A stretch of 7,108 bases of DNA. It comes from Candidatus Delongbacteria bacterium. Lineage in GTDB: Bacteria; CAIWAD01; BS150m-G50. Shown piece after piece: positions 1-6,065 of this stretch. Location: the NCBI GenBank assembly GCA_016784425.1, contig JADHUQ010000123.1, forward strand, positions 1-7,108. Reading direction: 5' to 3'. A program made the position numbers and the translations under genes. Every line of letters starts with the position of its first letter. Within the stretch, counting starts at the first letter, position 1. The notes under the pieces are model-generated. The model saw nothing but the letters and a program-made list of their open reading frames with translations. It ran no database searches and was not told the origin of the DNA.

Positions 1-158
1 CCGGGAAATACTATAGCTCGATAAACATGAAAATACTCTCTATGTTATCAATTACAACAGGGAGATCACTACACCTTCCGGACCCATCGCATTTACAGCG
101 GTGGTGCAGATTGAAAACAACCCGGATCAATCTTGCCCGGTAGCAGTAAACTGAAACG

Positions 159-179
159 GTCATCCCTGTTGTGGATGAC
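159..179. repeat. 7-bp hairpin upstream of the Clp-like gene
   Basis: A perfect inverted repeat, GTCATCC (159-165) and GGATGAC (173-179), has a 7-nt loop and ends 23 nt before the start codon of the Clp-like gene. An overlapping alternative pairing, GTTGT (168-172) with ACAAC (178-182), excludes the first. No T-run follows, so it is not an intrinsic terminator. It could be an operator or a 5' leader structure, or chance. The rest of 1-202 shows no gene that I can support and no promoter with a good -35/-10 pair. Confidence 0.4.
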
Positions 180-202
180 AACAAACAACCAGTGGGGAAA
201 TA

Positions 203-2368
203 ATGGAATTCAAATTCAGTGAAGATTTCGGGCAACTTTTTTCTCAGGCAAAAGCACTTGCCACCAAGCAGAAGCAGAAATATGTCGATCTGTTGCACCT
301 GCTGCTGGCGATGCTGCAGACAGACCCGTTACCCGCACTCTTACAGGCCAGGGTTCGTAATGAGAGCCACCTGGATAATTTACGCGAATTCTTTGCCAGC
401 ACGATAGGTGCCATGCCAAAAGAAATGCCGGAAGGGGCTGAATTGACACCGGGGCTCAGTAAAATACTTACTTTCATCCAGGAACAGAAAGAAGGTATCA
501 CCACAGATGATTTTGTCGAGATCTTGCTGGCCTCCTGGGATAGCCTCTTTCCCTTCACACTGGAGAAATTGCAGATGACACCACTTGAAGCTGCTACCGC
601 TGAATCCCCCCTCACTGAAGAACAGTTCATCCAGCGGATTTTTGCGGACGAATACAATCTCAACTTGAGGTTCAAACAGAGTAAACCTCACCTGGGAATC
701 GACTTCAGCGCCACTACCAACAGTATGATGGAGGTGTTGATACGGCGTTACCGTCACAATGTGCTGCTTTACGGTCACCCCGGCTCCGGTCGCAGTACCG
801 CCCTGCAACAGCTGATTCATCGCATCAACAGCGGGAAGGTTCCGGCATCTTTTCGGAAGCGGGTACTTTATGAATTCCACCTCGAACTTTTCCTGAGCAA
901 TCTCTCCGATAACCACGATCTGGTGCAAAGGTTGCGTTATCTGGCAAACTGGCTCCACGAACACCCACAGGTGGTCCTGGTCTTTGAAGATCTTGACAAA
1001 ATTCTCGCCAACCTTGAAAACGCCCTGATGCAGGAGCTCTTCAACCGGCTGATGCATCTGGTGGCCGATCCGGACGCCCACTTCATCTTTATCACCGACC
1101 TAGAGTTTTTCAACAACACTTTCAATACCAACAGCTACCTGCAGGAACTGTTTACGCCGCTCTACATCCGCAGCCTGCAGCTGGAGGAGGTGCAGGCGGT
1201 GCTGGAAGACAGTGTGGCAGATTTCCACACCCAGTACGGGATAGAAGTCAAACCGGAGTGGATACAGCTGGCGGTGGAGTACGCCGACAGGTTCATTCGA
1301 ACCATGCAGTTTCCCAAAAAGGCAATCCACCTGCTCGACATCGTGCTCTCTAAAATCAGCGTGCAGGGTAGCCGCAAGAGTGTGAAGAAACTATTCCAGG
1401 AAGCTGTGGCGGAGATTACGGGTGAGCCGTTCCTGGGGCTGGAAAAAAAGCAGGAGCGGATCAACCGACTCGAGGAGGTGCTGGGTGACACTATTATCGG
1501 CCAGGAGGCTGCTATTCATACCATCGCTTCACATCTGCGTATCACACGCAACCAGCTGGATACTGCCCGGGAACGACCGGACGGCGTTTTCCTCTTTGTC
1601 GGACCAATGGGGGTCGGCAAACGTAAACTGGCACGGGAGATTTCCCTCCTGCTCTATGGGAGGGAGCCGTTGATCCTCTCCCCCTTTGACTTTCAGGTAC
1701 AGGAGGAAAACGAAAAAGTAACCATCAAGCATCAGCGCAGCAGTGTGTTCGAAAAACTGAAGAAAAGCTCTAACTACCTGATTCTCCTCGAGGACATGCA
1801 TGAGATTCCGGTTCAGGTACTGGAGATGTTTATGAAAGCTTCGGAAGCGGGTGTGCTCCACGCGCCGAGTGGGGAAAAAATCCACATTTCTAATACGACC
1901 ATCGTTTTTCTGATGAATGTCACCGATCTCGACCGTTCACACCAGGTGGGCTTCCATGAAGCCACCACCAGCGAAGCACAGGTCGAACGGTACCTGCAGG
2001 CGATTGTAGAGGAAAGTTTCTCAGAAGAGTTCAGAGTGAAGATGGACCGTATCGTCTTTTTCCAGCCACTCAGCGAGGAGCATATCCACCGCATCGTTAC
2101 GAAAGTGTTCCTGCCGGAATTTAAACAGAAAATTGAAGCGCTGGGTCACACGATCCAGCTCAACGAGCCGGTCATCAACCACATTGTAACGACCAGCAGT
2201 TCTCGCGATTTCAATGCCCACCATGTACTCAAGAGTTTTCAGAAGCTGATCGTGTCACCGGTGGGTGATCTCATTTTCAAACACCATGGCGAAAGCTTCA
2301 GCATCCGCTTCAAGCTGTCCGAAAAAAAACCGACCATCAGCTGGCGTCGTCGCAAGAACAGCGCCTGA
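203..2368 (+). CDS. ClpA-like double AAA+ protein with degenerate ATPase motifs (putative pseudo-ATPase)
   Basis: A 721-residue protein with ClpA architecture (E. coli ClpA is 758): Clp N-domain (about 3-125), linker, D1 (about 160-395), D2 (about 415-705), no ClpB-type coiled-coil middle domain. ATG 203 follows GGGGA at 194-198. ClpA normally unfolds substrates for ClpP using ATP. Here D1 Walker A is GHPGSGRS (191-198; Lys to Arg197). D1 Walker B reads LVFEDLD (Glu262-Asp263 in place of Asp-Glu). The D1 paired arginines align with Glu315-Leu316. D2 Walker A is GPMGVGKR (467-474; Arg474 in place of Ser/Thr). D2 Walker B is ILLEDMHE (Glu530-Asp531). The D2 arginine finger is Lys613 and sensor-2 Arg is His673. 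The D1 pore-loop KYRG and D2 GYVG motifs are not seen. D2 GQ (433-434), sensor-1 Asn572 and a VGF tripeptide (582-584), aligned with the ClpP-docking IGL loop, remain. The frame is intact, so a recent pseudogene is unlikely. I infer a non-motor or weakly active role; substrate and partner are unknown. Confidence 0.88.
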   Translation: MEFKFSEDFGQLFSQAKALATKQKQKYVDLLHLLLAMLQTDPLPALLQARVRNESHLDNLREFFASTIGAMPKEMPEGAELTPGLSKILTFIQEQKEGITTDDFVEILLASWDSLFPFTLEKLQMTPLEAATAESPLTEEQFIQRIFADEYNLNLRFKQSKPHLGIDFSATTNSMMEVLIRRYRHNVLLYGHPGSGRSTALQQLIHRINSGKVPASFRKRVLYEFHLELFLSNLSDNHDLVQRLRYLANWLHEHPQVVLVFEDLDKILANLENALMQELFNRLMHLVADPDAHFIFITDLEFFNNTFNTNSYLQELFTPLYIRSLQLEEVQAVLEDSVADFHTQYGIEVKPEWIQLAVEYADRFIRTMQFPKKAIHLLDIVLSKISVQGSRKSVKKLFQEAVAEITGEPFLGLEKKQERINRLEEVLGDTIIGQEAAIHTIASHLRITRNQLDTARERPDGVFLFVGPMGVGKRKLAREISLLLYGREPLILSPFDFQVQEENEKVTIKHQRSSVFEKLKKSSNYLILLEDMHEIPVQVLEMFMKASEAGVLHAPSGEKIHISNTTIVFLMNVTDLDRSHQVGFHEATTSEAQVERYLQAIVEESFSEEFRVKMDRIVFFQPLSEEHIHRIVTKVFLPEFKQKIEALGHTIQLNEPVINHIVTTSSSRDFNAHHVLKSFQKLIVSPVGDLIFKHHGESFSIRFKLSEKKPTISWRRRKNSA

Positions 2369-2573
2369 TGATGGCCGGAGAGCTGTAATCTACCGATTCC
2401 CATAAAGAATAGACGTTTGCATACAGTCTGTGTTGCTTCGTTGCTTTCAGCAATGCTCAGGTAGAATTGATGCAGGTAAACAGTCGATCCTGAATCGCAC
2501 AGGTCCACACGTATCGCATTGACTCCACAATTTTGCGAAGGTTGATCCCGTCAGGTGCAGTCTGGTGTAACGA
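2369..2573. other. convergent intergenic region
   Basis: This 205-bp stretch separates two convergent genes. The only hairpin seen is TTGCT-TTC-AGCAA at 2441-2453, which is short and lacks a T-run on either side, so no intrinsic terminator could be assigned to either gene. I see no coding sequence here. Confidence 0.6.
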
Positions 2574-3080
2574 CTAATTGAAATCAATCAGCTGCACATC
2601 AAAAACAAGTGTGGCGTTGGGGGGGATTACCCCGCCGGCTCCCCGCTCGCCGTAACCCAACTGTGGCGGCAGGATCAAACGGCGCTGACTGCCCCGCTTC
2701 ATGGTGGCCACCCCTTCATCCCAACCTTTGATAACCTGTCCCGCACCCAGCTTGAATTTGAATGGCTGGTTGCGGTCAACGGAGCTGTCAAATTTTCTGC
2801 CGCTGGTGAGCCAACCGGTATAATGGACCGACACCATGTTGCCTGCAGCAGGTGAACTCCCCTCCCCGACCAGGATATCGACATATTGCAGACCGGAAGC
2901 TGTGGTGATAGTATCGGCGGCTTCCGGTAGAGCCGGAATGTCACCGGAAGGTGTTGTGAGGGTCACAGGCTTCTCCTTTGGTTGCGCCACTTCAGCGGTG
3001 GTGGAGGTTGTCTCGCTTTTTTTATCACTGCAGGCTACCAGCAGTCCTGCGGCTAACAACGCGATCAGTGTTCTTTTCAT
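2574..3080 (-). CDS. FKBP-type peptidyl-prolyl cis-trans isomerase, lipoprotein
   Basis: A 168-residue protein that begins with a lipoprotein signal peptide: Lys-Arg, a hydrophobic stretch, then lipobox LVAC with Cys17 as the lipidated residue. Serine at +2 fits outer-membrane sorting under the E. coli Lol rule. Residues 18-58 form a Ser/Thr/Pro-rich tether. Residues about 60-168 are one FKBP domain, which catalyses proline cis-trans isomerisation in folding envelope proteins. Active-site residues of the FKBP12 type are present: Tyr87, Phe98-Asp99, Phe108, Val116-Ile117, Trp120, Tyr143 and Phe160. The C-terminus LVFDVQLIDFN is typical of the family. It lacks the helical dimerisation domain of FkpA/Mip, so it is a small monomeric type. 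AGGAGG (minus strand, 3088-3093) lies 7 nt before the ATG, fixing the start. It stands alone, convergent with the Clp-like gene and divergent from purC. A TTTACC-18-TACAAT pair (3099-3128, minus strand) resembles a sigma-70 promoter but would start transcription inside the ribosome-binding site, so I do not rely on it. Confidence 0.95.
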   Translation of the reverse strand: MKRTLIALLAAGLLVACSDKKSETTSTTAEVAQPKEKPVTLTTPSGDIPALPEAADTITTASGLQYVDILVGEGSSPAAGNMVSVHYTGWLTSGRKFDSSVDRNQPFKFKLGAGQVIKGWDEGVATMKRGSQRRLILPPQLGYGERGAGGVIPPNATLVFDVQLIDFN

Positions 3081-3389
3081 TGCTCACCCTCCTCAGAAAT
3101 TGTATTACAAAAATCCTATTACGGTAAAGGTATCACATATCCTCTTTGTGCCACCAAGATATTCCCCGGCGGTACACCACGCAACCACAAGCTGACGTTC
3201 TGCAGATTCAGGATCCAGTGCGGATTTCTGATCTTTCGGACTGTATTCCGATTCTCATTGCATCAAAGCGACCGCGCGGATGTTCGTCGGTGAAGGGGTG
3301 TCGTTGCGAGGTGCCGGTTTTGATTGTACTGCTGCGTGCCACATCCCAAATTAACCTGGAATTATACATCACCAGATCAGGGAGCCGCA
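3081..3389. other. divergent intergenic region between the FKBP gene and purC
   Basis: These 309 bp separate two divergently transcribed genes and must hold promoters in both directions. The FKBP ribosome-binding site is at 3088-3093 and that of purC at 3379-3384. TTATAC at 3362-3367 could be a -10 element for purC, but no -35 is found at a proper distance. No riboswitch, operator palindrome or credible reading frame was recognised. Confidence 0.5.
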
Positions 3390-4346
3390 ATGGTAACAGA
3401 AAACAACCTGCTTGAGCAGTTGAAGCAAACCCTGAACCCGGAGCGGTTGCAGTTGCCGGGTGATTATTATCAAGGGAAAGTGCGGGATAATTACAGCAGC
3501 TCGAGTGAACGTCTCATCCTGGTAAGTGACCGGGTGAGCGCTTTCGACCGTGTTATCACCACTATCCCGTTTAAAGGGCAGGTGCTCAACCAGCTGGCCG
3601 CCTGGTGGTTTGAGCAAACCGGTGACATTGTGGAAAATCATCTGATCAGCCTGCCTGATCCCAATGTGATGAAAGTCCGCGAGTGCGAACCGGTGTTGAT
3701 GGAGATGATCGTGCGGGGTTACCTGACCGGTGTCACCAATACCTCGGCCTGGTTCAACTACGACCAGGGTGTGCGCGATTTTGCCGGAAACCGGCTGCCG
3801 GAGGGGATGCGCAAGGATCAACGCTTTGAACAGCCGCTTCTGACACCTTCCACAAAGGCACCGCAGGGAGAGCATGACGAAACGGTAGCGCCGGCGGTGC
3901 TGCTGGAGCGGGGTATCGTTTCGGAAACTGAGCTGCTGGAGTTGAGTAACATCAGCCTGCGGCTGTATGAGCGGGGCCGGGAGATCACCGCCCGCCAGGG
4001 GATCATACTGGTCGACACCAAGTATGAGTTTGGACGTGTTGAGGGCAAGCTGGTGTTGATGGATGAGATCCACACACCTGATTCCTCCCGTTTCTGGTTT
4101 GCAGATGAATATGTGGAACGATTCAGGTCAGGCCGCTCCCAGAAAAAGATCGACAAGGAGTATCTGCGGGAGTGGCTGGTAGAGCAGGGATTCCGGGGTG
4201 AAGGTGAAGTGCCTTCAATTCCGGACGGAGTGCGCCTGGAAGCGGCACGACGCTACATCGCTGCTTTTGAGCTTATTACCGGCAGCGAATTCATGGCGGT
4301 TCCCGGAGATCCTTTACCGCGCCTGCGTAAGAATCTGGGTATTTGA
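3390..4346 (+). CDS. purC: phosphoribosylaminoimidazole-succinocarboxamide synthase (SAICAR synthetase)
   Basis: A 318-residue enzyme of purine biosynthesis that joins aspartate to CAIR with ATP to give SAICAR in the cytoplasm. Family motifs in order: GKVRD (29-33, nucleotide loop), SDRVSAFD (46-53), MIVRGYLTG (106-114), TPSTKAPQGEHDE (152-164), LVDTKYEFG (207-215, matching the SAICAR synthetase signature) and DEIHTPDSSRFW (225-236). At 318 residues it is the longer form, like yeast ADE1 (306), and not the roughly 237-residue form of E. coli. The ATG at 3390 is chosen because AGGGAG (3379-3384) lies 5 nt upstream. An in-frame ATG at 3324 would add 22 residues unlike the family. The stop codon is 1 nt before the next gene's TTG, suggesting co-transcription. 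All expected motifs are intact, so activity is likely. Confidence 0.97.
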   Translation: MVTENNLLEQLKQTLNPERLQLPGDYYQGKVRDNYSSSSERLILVSDRVSAFDRVITTIPFKGQVLNQLAAWWFEQTGDIVENHLISLPDPNVMKVRECEPVLMEMIVRGYLTGVTNTSAWFNYDQGVRDFAGNRLPEGMRKDQRFEQPLLTPSTKAPQGEHDETVAPAVLLERGIVSETELLELSNISLRLYERGREITARQGIILVDTKYEFGRVEGKLVLMDEIHTPDSSRFWFADEYVERFRSGRSQKKIDKEYLREWLVEQGFRGEGEVPSIPDGVRLEAARRYIAAFELITGSEFMAVPGDPLPRLRKNLGI

Positions 4347-4347
4347 G

Positions 4348-5049
4348 TTGGATTACTGCGACCACACCGCCGGAGTGGCTTCGGACTATTTCTGGTTTCG
4401 CGCCAAACTGGTACTGGTTGAACGACTGCTGCAGCTCGCCCAGATCCCGCCAGCTGGACGCCTGCTCAGTGCAGGTGCCGGAACCGGCGAAGAAACCGCT
4501 GTGCTGGGTCGTTATGGAGATGTGGTAACCCTGGATGCCGAACCCCGGGCGCTGGAATTGATTGACCGTGAAAACCATCCGGTGCGAGGCGATGTCCAAC
4601 AGTTGCCGTTTGTATCACACAGTTTTGATGCTGCCTGCCTGTTTGATGTGATGGAGCATCTGCCCGATGACTGGGCAGCGGTGAAAGAACTGGGTCGAGT
4701 GCTGCGCCCTGGCGGCAAACTGTTGCTGACCGTACCCGCCTTCCCCTCGCTTTTCAGCGGTCATGACCGCGCCCTGGGGCATTACCGTCGCTACTACCGG
4801 AGCGGGCTGCGCCAATTGCTGCAGGACTGGGAGGAAATCACAATCGGCTGGTGGTCCGCCGCCACCTTCCCCCTGTTTGTTGCTTCACGCCTGATGAACC
4901 GAAAACGTGATACACTCAATTATCCTCAACCCCCACTCTGGATGAACAGGCTGCTTTACCATTGGCTGGCCCTGGAGGCAGGTGCAGCCGGTACCCGCTT
5001 CTCCCCGCTGTTTGGGTCCTCCCTTTACGCTGTCTTCCGCAAGCGGTGA
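4348..5049 (+). CDS. class I SAM-dependent methyltransferase (methyltransferase type 11-like)
   Basis: A 233-residue protein with a Rossmann methyltransferase fold. Motif I is SAGAGTG (41-47), the acidic residue that binds the SAM ribose is Asp63 in VVTLDAEP, GDVQQLPF (81-88) is the adenine region, FDVMEHL (99-105) is motif IV-like, and LRPGGKLLLTVPAF (119-132) is the post-motif strand. It then carries SGHDRALGHYRRYYR (137-151), a His/Arg-rich segment that I recall from a subgroup of methyltransferases, some near glycan-modification genes. The substrate cannot be read from sequence. Residues 166-181 are hydrophobic, perhaps membrane-touching. The start is uncertain: no in-frame ATG or GTG lies between the purC stop and the conserved N-terminus except GTG 4375. 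TTG 4348, 1 nt after the purC TGA, fits translational coupling. An ATG at 4198 would overlap purC by 149 nt with residues unlike the family. Confidence 0.85.
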   Translation: MDYCDHTAGVASDYFWFRAKLVLVERLLQLAQIPPAGRLLSAGAGTGEETAVLGRYGDVVTLDAEPRALELIDRENHPVRGDVQQLPFVSHSFDAACLFDVMEHLPDDWAAVKELGRVLRPGGKLLLTVPAFPSLFSGHDRALGHYRRYYRSGLRQLLQDWEEITIGWWSAATFPLFVASRLMNRKRDTLNYPQPPLWMNRLLYHWLALEAGAAGTRFSPLFGSSLYAVFRKR

Positions 5050-5269
5050 TGTGAACACGAAACCTGTCATAGAACTGTGCAGCACTCCCGCTCCTCCTGA
5101 AAGCCAGACCAACATCTCTTTTGCGCGCTGTAGTGGAGCCCTTTTTGCTGACGCTGGATTCTGTGATAGCAGAACCAGAGTACCTCCCAGGTCCTGACAG
5201 GTTCAACACACACAGAGTTGTATCACGGTGGAATAGCATAAGTCGCGGTACCTTAAAGCGACAGAGGCG

Positions 5270-5402
5270 CACGTCTCACAAAATGGAATTGAATTGTAAT
5301 GACCGTTTCCTGCTATAGTAGTGAAAAGTGGGAACTAGTTCATTGCGTCTCTGTAACAGGGTGACAAACCCCCGGACGACCCCGGAAGTGTGAGACAAAC
5401 GT
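5270..5402. repeat. inverted repeat with 8-bp perfect core
   Basis: GTCTCACA (5273-5280) and TGTGAGAC (5389-5396) are perfect reverse complements. If the terminal C of the right arm is left unpaired, CACG (5270-5273) and CGTG (5399-5402) extend the pairing across a 4-nt bulge. The enclosed segment contains a 10-bp palindrome, GAACTAGTTC (5332-5341), and the extended -10-like TGCTATAGT. The size resembles a small miniature element or a transcription unit, but there is no clear target-site duplication. Confidence 0.35.
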
Positions 5403-5538
5403 GATACATGAGCTAACGCACAATCATGTCAAGAAGTGTCGGTGTAGAAGTCAGGCAAAATTGGTATCCACCTTTTGCAGTTGCAACAGGACCAGAAAAT
5501 CCATAAGCGAAGATATATTGATCGAAGACATGAAAAAG

Positions 5539-5744
5539 AGCGCAAGCCAAATAATAATTATAATAAAAACAGCCTGAGATTCCTGCCACTTGTGAACTTG
5601 CGCTGTTTATGAAGGGCTTGTAGACATGATCACAGTTAAAGCTATATATAATAAGATCATAGAGTAGTGCCAGGAGCGAGCGTCAACCGAATACTCAGCT
5701 GAAATAAAAAAAACGCAAGGGTAAACTCAGCATAAACAGCTCAA
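5539..5744. repeat. overlapping, mutually exclusive inverted repeats
   Basis: AGCGCAAG (5539-5546) is the exact reverse complement of CTTGCGCT (5597-5604). The overlapping segment TTGCGCTGTTTATG (5598-5611) is complementary at 13 of 14 positions to CATAAACAGCTCAA (5731-5744). A further CGCAAG at 5714-5719 could pair with 5597-5602. The central segment can therefore form only one of these stems at a time, as in RNA switches. Whether the region is transcribed is unknown. Confidence 0.4.
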
Positions 5745-5746
5745 CC

Positions 5747-5768
5747 TGGAAAAGAAGTGGTTTTTCCA
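5747..5768. repeat. 7-bp hairpin
   Basis: TGGAAAA (5747-5753) and TTTTCCA (5762-5768) form a perfect stem with an 8-nt loop. It abuts a consensus -35-like TTGACA at 5769-5774. No matching -10 element is obvious at 16-18 nt, so a promoter is not claimed. Confidence 0.3.
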
Positions 5769-5770
5769 TT

Positions 5771-5788
5771 GACATATAAGACAATGTC
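5771..5788. repeat. GACAT/ATGTC inverted repeat overlapping TTGACA
   Basis: GACAT (5771-5775) and ATGTC (5784-5788) are separated by 8 nt, giving an operator-like 18-bp dyad that overlaps the TTGACA at 5769-5774. Its similarity to the NrdR box is poor, so the binding protein, if any, is unknown. Confidence 0.25.
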
Positions 5789-5890
5789 TGTGTAGTTTTT
5801 TCCTACGATTGAGTTGGAGCAAGGACAGGGTTTCCTCGGGTTCAGGCGAAAAGAAGAACACTTATTAGCATCCCGCAAACTTCTTCATAA

Positions 5891-5906
5891 TACATTGAAT
5901 AATGTA
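5891..5906. repeat. 16-bp dyad upstream of the reductase gene
   Basis: TACATT (5891-5896) and AATGTA (5901-5906) form a perfect dyad with a 4-nt centre. A related half-site, ATGTATT (5919-5925), is the reverse complement of AATACAT (5889-5895). The spacing and symmetry fit a repressor operator, but the sequence does not match the NrdR consensus well. Confidence 0.3.
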
Positions 5907-5944
5907 CCCCCATTGTTGATGTATTAAGAAAATTGCCTACCGAA

Positions 5945-6065
5945 TAACTTATCCCCCAATCGTACAAGCTGTTATCCAAAGCGATCTAAAGGAAATGAGA
6001 GTAACCTCCAGCATGTTTTTGGCTCAGATGAGTAGATGGAGTAATATCTACGGGTGGATAAGTTG
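5945..6065 (+). promoter_or_regulatory. candidate structured leader sequestering the nrdJ ribosome-binding site
   Basis: TAACTTATCC (5945-5954) can pair with GGATAAGTTG (6056-6065), including one G-U pair, with two further pairs past a mismatch (5956-5957 with 6053-6054). This covers GGTGGA (6053-6058), the Shine-Dalgarno site, and runs up to the ATG. Inside this outer stem lie two more helices: GCTGTTA (5968-5974) with TAAC-ctcc-AGC (6002-6012), and GTAGAT (6032-6037) with ATCTAC (6046-6051). A closing stem around two hairpins resembles a riboswitch or translational control element. This is base-pairing by eye without energy calculation or covariation. Confidence 0.35.

Larger units (their letters stand above)
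5050..6065. other. long AT-richer intergenic region without a recognisable gene
   Basis: About 1 kb with no protein-coding gene I can support. From about 5260 onward it is visibly richer in A and T than the genes on both sides. It holds several inverted repeats (5270-5402, 5539-5744, 5747-5768, 5771-5788, 5891-5906) and a candidate structured leader for the downstream reductase gene (5945-6065). An extended -10 element TGCTATAGT (5311-5319), with TTGAAT at 5289-5294 and a long 19-nt spacer, is a possible promoter. No transposase remnant, tRNA or cobalamin riboswitch core was recognised. It could hold an unannotated small RNA, a degraded mobile element, or a long regulated 5' leader. Confidence 0.6.

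Noticed and set aside
380..1081. Long minus-strand reading frame of 233 codons opposite the Clp-like gene
   Set aside because: It lies wholly antisense to a clearly homologous Clp frame, has no family features and starts without a convincing ribosome-binding site.
2441..2453. Intrinsic terminator between the Clp-like and FKBP genes
   Set aside because: The 5-bp stem is AT-containing and has no T-run on either strand.
3324..3389. Upstream in-frame ATG extending purC by 22 residues
   Set aside because: The extension is unlike the family, and the ATG at 3390 has AGGGAG 5 nt upstream.
3369..4073. Minus-strand reading frame of 234 codons opposite purC
   Set aside because: Antisense to a gene with all SAICAR synthetase motifs; the His/Gln-rich product is typical of a shadow frame.
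4198..4347. ATG at 4198 as the methyltransferase start
   Set aside because: It would overlap purC by 149 nt, and the added 50 residues do not look like a methyltransferase N-terminus.
5090..5145. Terminator after the methyltransferase (GCTCC/GGAGC followed by TTTTT)
   Set aside because: The 5-bp arms are about 40 nt apart, too weak for a rho-independent terminator.
5121..5318. 65-codon plus-strand frame in the long gap
   Set aside because: No recognisable domain, no clear ribosome-binding site and arbitrary composition; treated as a chance frame.
5771..5906. NrdR boxes
   Set aside because: The dyads at 5771-5788 and 5891-5906 are too far from the 16-bp NrdR consensus and are not a properly spaced tandem pair.
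5300..6065. Cobalamin riboswitch upstream of nrdJ
   Set aside because: I looked for the conserved B12-box core and the GCCACTG-like segment and saw neither, so it is not called.
6054..6065. GTG 6054 as the nrdJ start
   Set aside because: The nearest Shine-Dalgarno-like GGAG is 12 nt away, whereas ATG 6066 has GGTGGA at a 7-nt spacing.
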